A DNA stretch of 33,489 bases from an uncultured Bacilli bacterium (GTDB taxonomy: Bacteria > Bacillota_I > Bacilli_A > RF39 > UBA660). Location: the NCBI GenBank assembly GCA_934130485.1, contig CAKOYE010000006.1, forward strand, positions 1-33,489, read 5' to 3'. A program made the position numbers and the translations under genes. Below are positions 31,781 to 33,489 of this stretch, in pieces. Position 1 is the first letter of the stretch. Each line of letters starts with the position of its first letter. The notes under the pieces were generated by a model. The model made no database searches. It was given only the letters and a program-made list of their open reading frames with translations, and had not been told where the DNA came from.

Positions 31781-33401
31781 CTAATAAATGAAACTTTTTG
31801 CCTAAATTATCAGAAGTAGTATATACACTTTCTCCTGTCTTAATAAAAATATCTAATTTAATTTGTTTATCATTTTGTTTATGAACTATTATTCTATCTA
31901 TTAGTTCATTAAATACATCACTATAGCATTCATTATCTTCTAAACATTTTTCTAATGAACTTTTAATTTCATTAATTTTATTTTCTATATAGTTTTTATT
32001 TTTCTTATTATTTTTTAATTCATCTATTTTTTCTTGATAGGTATTTAATTCTTCATTAAGAATATTTACTTGTCTTTTATAATCTTCTTTAGATAAGTAT
32101 TCTTCCATAACAAGTTCTAGTAATTTATCTTTTTTATTATTTAAAACTAATATTTTTGATTCTAAATTTTTAGTATTTAATTCACTATTATTAGTTTCTA
32201 AATAGTTTTTACACTCATTTAATATCTCATCAAATATATTATTTCTTCTTTTAAATAATTTATTAAACATATCTTTAAAAACTTCATCAAGTTCTAGTTC
32301 AAATACTCTAGGATTAGAACACCCTTTTAAACTTTCTTTACGATATACTTGACATTCCCATACAGGATTATTTTTTCTTTTTCCAGCACTTGATCTATGA
32401 TAAGTTAGGTTATGACAACCACAATATATTTTTCCCGAATAAGTATATCTATTTTGAAATACAGCTTTATTAACTACCCGATTAGTAAAACTATCTTGTC
32501 TTTCTCTTAATTTAGTATTAGCTCTTTCCCATAGTTCTTCAGATACGATAGGTGGAACATTTTCATAATCTTTATAAATAATCCAATCAGATTTATTTAA
32601 TCTTTTCTTTTGTTTAGTACGATAATCTAGTACTTTTGATTTGTGTCCACAATAATATCCTTTATATTTAGGATTTTCTATAATTCTAGTAAGTATTGTT
32701 GTATCAATTATTTTACCATTTCTACTTTTATATCCTAAGCTAAACAAGTATCTTGATATCTTAGATAAACCATCAGTAGTATTAGCATATCTATCAAATA
32801 TTATTTTAATCATTTTTGCTTGTTCATCATCAATTACTAGTTTTCCTTTGTCTTTTACATAACCATAAATATTAGAGCAACCTAATACTACACCATTATC
32901 AATACTTCTTTTCATTCCAAATGAAACTCTTTCGGAAAGTTTTCTCACTTCATCTTGAGCAATTGAAGACATTATTGTAAGTCTAAGTTCAGAATCAGGA
33001 AGTATTGTATTTATATTATCATTTAAAAAGTATACACCAACACCATTTGATAATAATTCTTGTGTATATTTAATACTATCTAATGTACTTCTTGAAAATC
33101 TAGATATTTCCTTTGTCAAAATCAAATCAAACTTATGCCTTTTAGCATCTTCAATCATTCTTAAAAATTCTTCACGTTTTTTAACCTGTGTACCACTAAT
33201 ACCTTCATCAATATATGAACCTATAAATTTCCAGTTAGGAACTTTACTAATATAATCATTAAAGAAAGATATTTGGCTTTGTAAAGAATGTAATTGTTCA
33301 TCTTTATCAGTTGATACTCTTGCATAAAAACATACTCTTAAATTTAATTCTTGTAGTGGAACACCTTTCATAATATTATTCCTAACTGTATATAAGTCCA
33401 T
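31752..33401 (-). CDS. Large serine recombinase (integrase of the element)
   Basis: Site-specific recombinase of 549 residues. The resolvase-type catalytic domain has RVCFYARVSTDKDEQ with nucleophile Ser30, SYIDEGISGTQVKKREEF and LILTKEISRFSRSTLDS with the conserved arginines. The 'recombinase' DNA-binding domain follows (GYVKDKGKLVIDDEQAKMIK; ILTRIIENPKYKGYYCGHKS). A zinc beta-ribbon (KIYCGCHNLTYHR...CQVYRKESLKGCSN) and a long coiled coil (about 395-490) complete the usual large serine integrase plan. The ATG at 33401 is 7 bases from AGGAGG; a GTG at 33407 is too close to it. The last nine codons and the stop are encoded by PBP target DNA. It likely catalyses integration into and, with a directionality factor, excision from the PBP gene. 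Confidence 0.92.
   Translation of the reverse strand: MDLYTVRNNIMKGVPLQELNLRVCFYARVSTDKDEQLHSLQSQISFFNDYISKVPNWKFIGSYIDEGISGTQVKKREEFLRMIEDAKRHKFDLILTKEISRFSRSTLDSIKYTQELLSNGVGVYFLNDNINTILPDSELRLTIMSSIAQDEVRKLSERVSFGMKRSIDNGVVLGCSNIYGYVKDKGKLVIDDEQAKMIKIIFDRYANTTDGLSKISRYLFSLGYKSRNGKIIDTTILTRIIENPKYKGYYCGHKSKVLDYRTKQKKRLNKSDWIIYKDYENVPPIVSEELWERANTKLRERQDSFTNRVVNKAVFQNRYTYSGKIYCGCHNLTYHRSSAGKRKNNPVWECQVYRKESLKGCSNPRVFELELDEVFKDMFNKLFKRRNNIFDEILNECKNYLETNNSELNTKNLESKILVLNNKKDKLLELVMEEYLSKEDYKRQVNILNEELNTYQEKIDELKNNKKNKNYIENKINEIKSSLEKCLEDNECYSDVFNELIDRIIVHKQNDKQIKLDIFIKTGESVYTTSDNLGKKFHLLDPVTTNNCG
31771..31785. other. Element/PBP junction (attachment site, one end)
   Basis: Transition from recombinase-side DNA to PBP coding sequence. 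Minus-strand ACCCCGTTAC (31771-31780) encodes Thr-Pro-Leu in the PBP frame, the conserved VTP-Q site of class B PBPs. On the element side the PBP frame meets TAG at once. The crossover probably lies within a few bases of 31778-31782. The other junction is beyond the window. Confidence 0.6.
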
Positions 33402-33489
33402 AATCACACCTCCTAAGTTAAAATTTTATAATTATTTAAATCATTTATATATTCTTCATTAATTTTACTTTTTTCTATTTCAATTTTAT
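31781..33489 (-). mobile_element. End of an integrated element carrying a large serine recombinase, inserted in a PBP gene
   Basis: Everything from the junction near 31781 to the right edge is foreign to the interrupted PBP gene: a serine integrase directly beside the junction and the 3' end of a preceding gene. This arrangement, with the integrase at one end and reading outward into the target, is typical of serine-integrase prophages, ICEs and skin-like elements. Size and cargo are unknown because the window ends. Confidence 0.75.
33413..33489 (-). CDS. 3' end of an unidentified element gene upstream of the recombinase
   Basis: A frame open from the right edge reads KIEIEKSKINEEYINDLNNY plus KILT and stops at TAG 33413-33415. 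The stop overlaps the recombinase ribosome binding site, as in a coupled operon. Only 24 residues are visible; too short to identify, and it could be chance in such A/T-rich DNA. Confidence 0.4.
   Translation of the reverse strand, partial: KIEIEKSKINEEYINDLNNYKILT

Noticed and set aside
31752..31785. A frameshift or sequencing error as the cause of the split PBP
   Set aside because: Sequence upstream of the junction in all frames belongs to a full serine recombinase, not to PBP, so an insertion explains it better.
1..33489. CRISPR arrays, tRNA or rRNA genes, insertion sequences with terminal repeats
   Set aside because: No regularly spaced direct repeats, no cloverleaf or rRNA sequence and no transposase were found on either strand.

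Overview
The window is very A+T-rich bacterial chromosome from a low-GC Firmicutes/Bacilli-type organism, plausibly one of the uncultured Erysipelotrichia/RF39-like gut lineages (inference from gene content and base composition). The dnaG-sigA-trmK block with a YqfQ/VrrA-like gene, the mraY-ftsW pair, a Firmicutes-style 6S RNA, Firmicutes ABC exporters and AGGAGG/AAGGTG ribosome binding sites support this. It has a peptidoglycan wall, since MraY, FtsW and a PBP are present. It uses the standard code: TGG encodes Trp and no ORF needs TGA read-through.

Layout. 1-3.6 kb: N-terminal part of pyruvate phosphate dikinase, a XerC-type recombinase, an XRE regulator, a 6S RNA gene and a TtcA-like tRNA thiolase, all leftward. 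3.8-6.3 kb: a two-gene type IV pilus/competence operon (PilC with a large N-terminal extension, then prepilin peptidase). 6.4-10.3 kb: YqfQ-like gene (rightward) tail-to-tail with trmK-sigA-dnaG. 10.4-14.8 kb: three envelope proteins, two of them large and unrecognised. 14.9-17.2 kb: FtsK/SpoIIIE. 17.3-20.2 kb: a three-gene module (Tim44-like, SPFH, membrane protein) in which every protein carries zinc ribbons. 20.3-21.5 kb: enolase. 21.6-21.9 kb: a small lipoprotein. 22-26.1 kb: a heterodimeric ABC exporter with a zinc-ribbon membrane protein. 26.2-29.2 kb: RDD protein, FtsW and MraY. 29.3-31.0 kb: a rightward HD-GYP phosphodiesterase and an unknown partner. 31.1-33.5 kb: the 3' part of a division/sporulation-type transpeptidase gene, interrupted by a mobile element with a large serine recombinase that runs off the right edge.

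The most striking feature is at the right end. A PBP (FtsI/SpoVD family) sits where ftsI is expected, upstream of mraY and ftsW. It is cut inside its transpeptidase domain, at the conserved VTP-Q motif, by an element whose serine recombinase reads out across the junction. The last residues and stop codon of the recombinase come from the PBP DNA. The gene is either dead here or can be restored by precise excision, as in sigK/skin or comK-prophage systems.

Transcription signals are clear. Most of the promoters I can place have an extended -10 (TGnTATAAT-like), often with very short 5' leaders, and compact hairpin terminators separate the units.
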